Below are positions 16,740-18,035 of a stretch of DNA of 18,035 bases, one piece after another (the stretch's first letter is position 1; each line of letters begins with the position of its first letter). A program made the position numbers and the translations under genes. The notes beneath the pieces are model-generated. The model was not told the DNA's origin. It searched no databases and saw only the letters and a list, made by a program, of their open reading frames with translations. Location: NCBI GenBank assembly GCA_018398765.1, contig JAHBMJ010002547.1:1-18035 (forward strand). The letters are read 5' to 3'. The DNA is from Chromera velia (taxonomy: Eukaryota > Sar > Chromeraceae).

Positions 16740-18035
16740 ATGTTGACACAGAATCTCCTTAAAGGAGCCCACCAAGCAATTTCTCTACTTCAATCGCTTT
16801 GGGCATCGCACTGTACTCAGACCGCAGTTTCACTGTCCCTACAGCTGCAGTTTTGCATCCAACAGATCGCATTTGAAGCTGGGAGAATCTCAGAATGTGA
16901 ATCGCGTTTCTATTCTTTTGAACAGAATTGCACACGGAAGGATGCTGACCAAGGGGACCAGAATGGGCTGAAGAACGTCACAGAGACTGGGGAGAAGCGA
17001 AAACGAAGAGCAAGAAGAGGGAAAAGGCACTCGAGGCTTCAATGGGAGGAAATTTTGAGAGAAGAACGAGAACGAGACGCAGCTGCTTCACTTCCCGTCT
17101 CTCTCTTCCATGACCCGCCCCGAGTGAAGCCCTCTGTCAAAGTTACCGTACAGCGCAGCTTTGGTAGCAATTGCCCTTTCCCACCGTACGTAGAAGCCTC
17201 TCACACCTCCGCACTAGCCTCCCCGCTTCCATGTTTGCAAACAAAGGCCTCCCCCACCTCTGTACAAACCACCCCGCCACCGTGTCCACAAGCAAAAGCC
17301 TCCCCCACCTCTGCACAAGCCACCCCGCCTCCGTGCCGACAAGCAAAAGCCTCTCCCACCTCTGCACAAGCCACCCCGCTTTCGTGCCCGCAAGCAGAAG
17401 CTTCTCCCACCTCCGCACAAGCCGTCCCGCCTCCGTGCCTGCAAGCAGAAGCCTCTCCTACCTCCGCGCAAGCCATCCCGCCTCCATACCTGCAAGCAGA
17501 AGCCTCTCCCACCTCCGCACAAGCCTTGCCGCCTCCGTGCCTACAAGCAGGTCCCCCCGGAGTCTCTCCCACTTCTGCACAAGCCTTGCCGCCTCCATGC
17601 CCACAAACAAGAGCCTCTCCCACCTCTGTACAAGCCTCTGTAGCTTCGGCAGACGCTTACGGCACTCGTCCCCCCCCGAACAACTCCACCTCGCCGTCTC
17701 TTACAGACGCTTGCGCTAGCGCTTGCGGCTCTCGTCTCCTTCCGAAAGAATCCAGCCCCCCTTCCCTCTCAGACGCTTGCAGAGCTCGTCCCCCTCCAAA
17801 CACCGCTTCCCCCTCAGATGAAAACATTGTTGAATCAGAGAAGGAATATGAGGGTCTGGAGGAGGGGGAGCTAGAGGGGAAGAGCCATGCAACAGAGAAG
17901 AGAAAGAAGAAGAAGAAGAAAAAGAAGAAAAAGGCAAAGGGGGAGCAAGCTGGTCGTGAGAATTCTGTAGTTTTCTTGTGCAACCAGCCTGTGAAGCCAG
18001 CCTTTGAAGGAGAAGACATTTCTTCTTTCAACCCA
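16740..18035 (+). CDS. unrecognised protein with 17-residue tandem repeats, 3' end outside window
   Basis: An uninterrupted frame of 432 codons runs from ATG 16740, the first Met after an in-frame TGA at 16710, off the window end. Residues 1-150 are mixed, with a basic patch (GEKRKRRARRGKRHSRLQ) that could be a nuclear localisation signal. At 17196-17612 lie eight copies of a 51-bp repeat encoding a unit close to ASPTSAQATPPPCPQAE, plus a partial ninth copy; a 9-bp insertion separates copies 7 and 8. Then comes a Ser/Pro-rich part with a SLTDAC/SLSDAC pair, an acidic segment (EKEYEGLEEGELEG) and a run of about ten lysines near 17910. Cysteine at a fixed place in most repeats is unusual for a disordered linker. 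An internal TTTTGAACAG near 16925 resembles a 3' splice site, so the true start may differ. No family recognised. Confidence 0.6.
   Translation, partial: MLTQNLLKGAHQAISLLQSLWASHCTQTAVSLSLQLQFCIQQIAFEAGRISECESRFYSFEQNCTRKDADQGDQNGLKNVTETGEKRKRRARRGKRHSRLQWEEILREERERDAAASLPVSLFHDPPRVKPSVKVTVQRSFGSNCPFPPYVEASHTSALASPLPCLQTKASPTSVQTTPPPCPQAKASPTSAQATPPPCRQAKASPTSAQATPLSCPQAEASPTSAQAVPPPCLQAEASPTSAQAIPPPYLQAEASPTSAQALPPPCLQAGPPGVSPTSAQALPPPCPQTRASPTSVQASVASADAYGTRPPPNNSTSPSLTDACASACGSRLLPKESSPPSLSDACRARPPPNTASPSDENIVESEKEYEGLEEGELEGKSHATEKRKKKKKKKKKKAKGEQAGRENSVVFLCNQPVKPAFEGEDISSFNP
17196..17639 (+). repeat. 51-bp tandem repeat, eight copies plus a partial
   Basis: Unit starts are 17196, 17247, 17298, 17349, 17400, 17451, 17502 and 17562, with a partial copy at 17613. 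Copies share GCCTCTCCCACCTCTGCACA with few changes. As the period is a multiple of three and the unit lacks stops, several frames on both strands stay open; only the frame described for 16740-18035 continues on both sides. Confidence 0.93.

Noticed and set aside
17143-17623. Minus-strand frames over the 51-bp repeat
   Set aside because: Products of a stop-free repeat with period divisible by three; they end at the repeat edges, whereas the plus-strand frame continues on both sides.
17196-17639. CRISPR-like direct repeats
   Set aside because: Repeats are contiguous without spacers, in frame, and in a eukaryotic gene.
17171-17719. 182-codon plus-strand frame in the repeat
   Set aside because: Shifted relative to the longer 432-codon frame, confined to the repeat, and stops soon after it.

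Overview
The window is nuclear DNA from an intron-rich eukaryote, most likely an alga-like protist. Genes are cut by many spliceosomal introns (13 in one, 4 in another), introns carry long microsatellites, and AT-rich intergenic DNA holds inverted-repeat elements. A chromerid-type alveolate (Chromera-like) fits, but this is a guess from gene style, not a proven assignment.

Layout. Bases 1-1100 are AT-rich with no supported gene. A GC-rich island at about 1170-1500 holds a short, protein-like open frame. A first long-inverted-repeat element lies at 1892-2770. A probable unrecognised minus-strand gene (2952-3841) can be assembled from three in-phase exons. A second inverted-repeat element, bounded by TA, lies at 4267-4773. 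Bases 4776-5349 show no gene.

The core is a head-to-head pair. On the minus strand, 12865-5350 encodes PEX6, the peroxisomal AAA+ ATPase that with PEX1 extracts the import receptor PEX5 from the peroxisome membrane. I rebuilt 14 exons, giving about 1296 residues: N-domains, a degenerate D1 ATPase, an intact D2 ATPase and several low-complexity insertions. On the plus strand, 13321-15897 encodes ribosomal protein uS9 (RPS16) in five exons, 145 residues. The 455-bp space between the two start codons is a presumed divergent promoter with palindromic and duplicated motifs.

Bases 15898-16739 show no gene, only homopolymer runs. From 16740 an open frame runs off the window end; it carries a 51-bp (17-residue) tandem repeat and a poly-lysine tract.

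Most notable points: PEX6 intron 9 is stop-free, a multiple of three and encodes a membrane-like hydrophobic stretch; PEX6 D1 lacks the Walker A lysine; 5' splice sites favour GTCAGT and nearly all 3' sites end TGCAG; a 179-nt uninterrupted purine tract lies in PEX6 intron 8; and there are two inverted-repeat elements. I found no complete undescribed system, but the minus-strand three-exon gene and the tandem-repeat protein are unrecognised.
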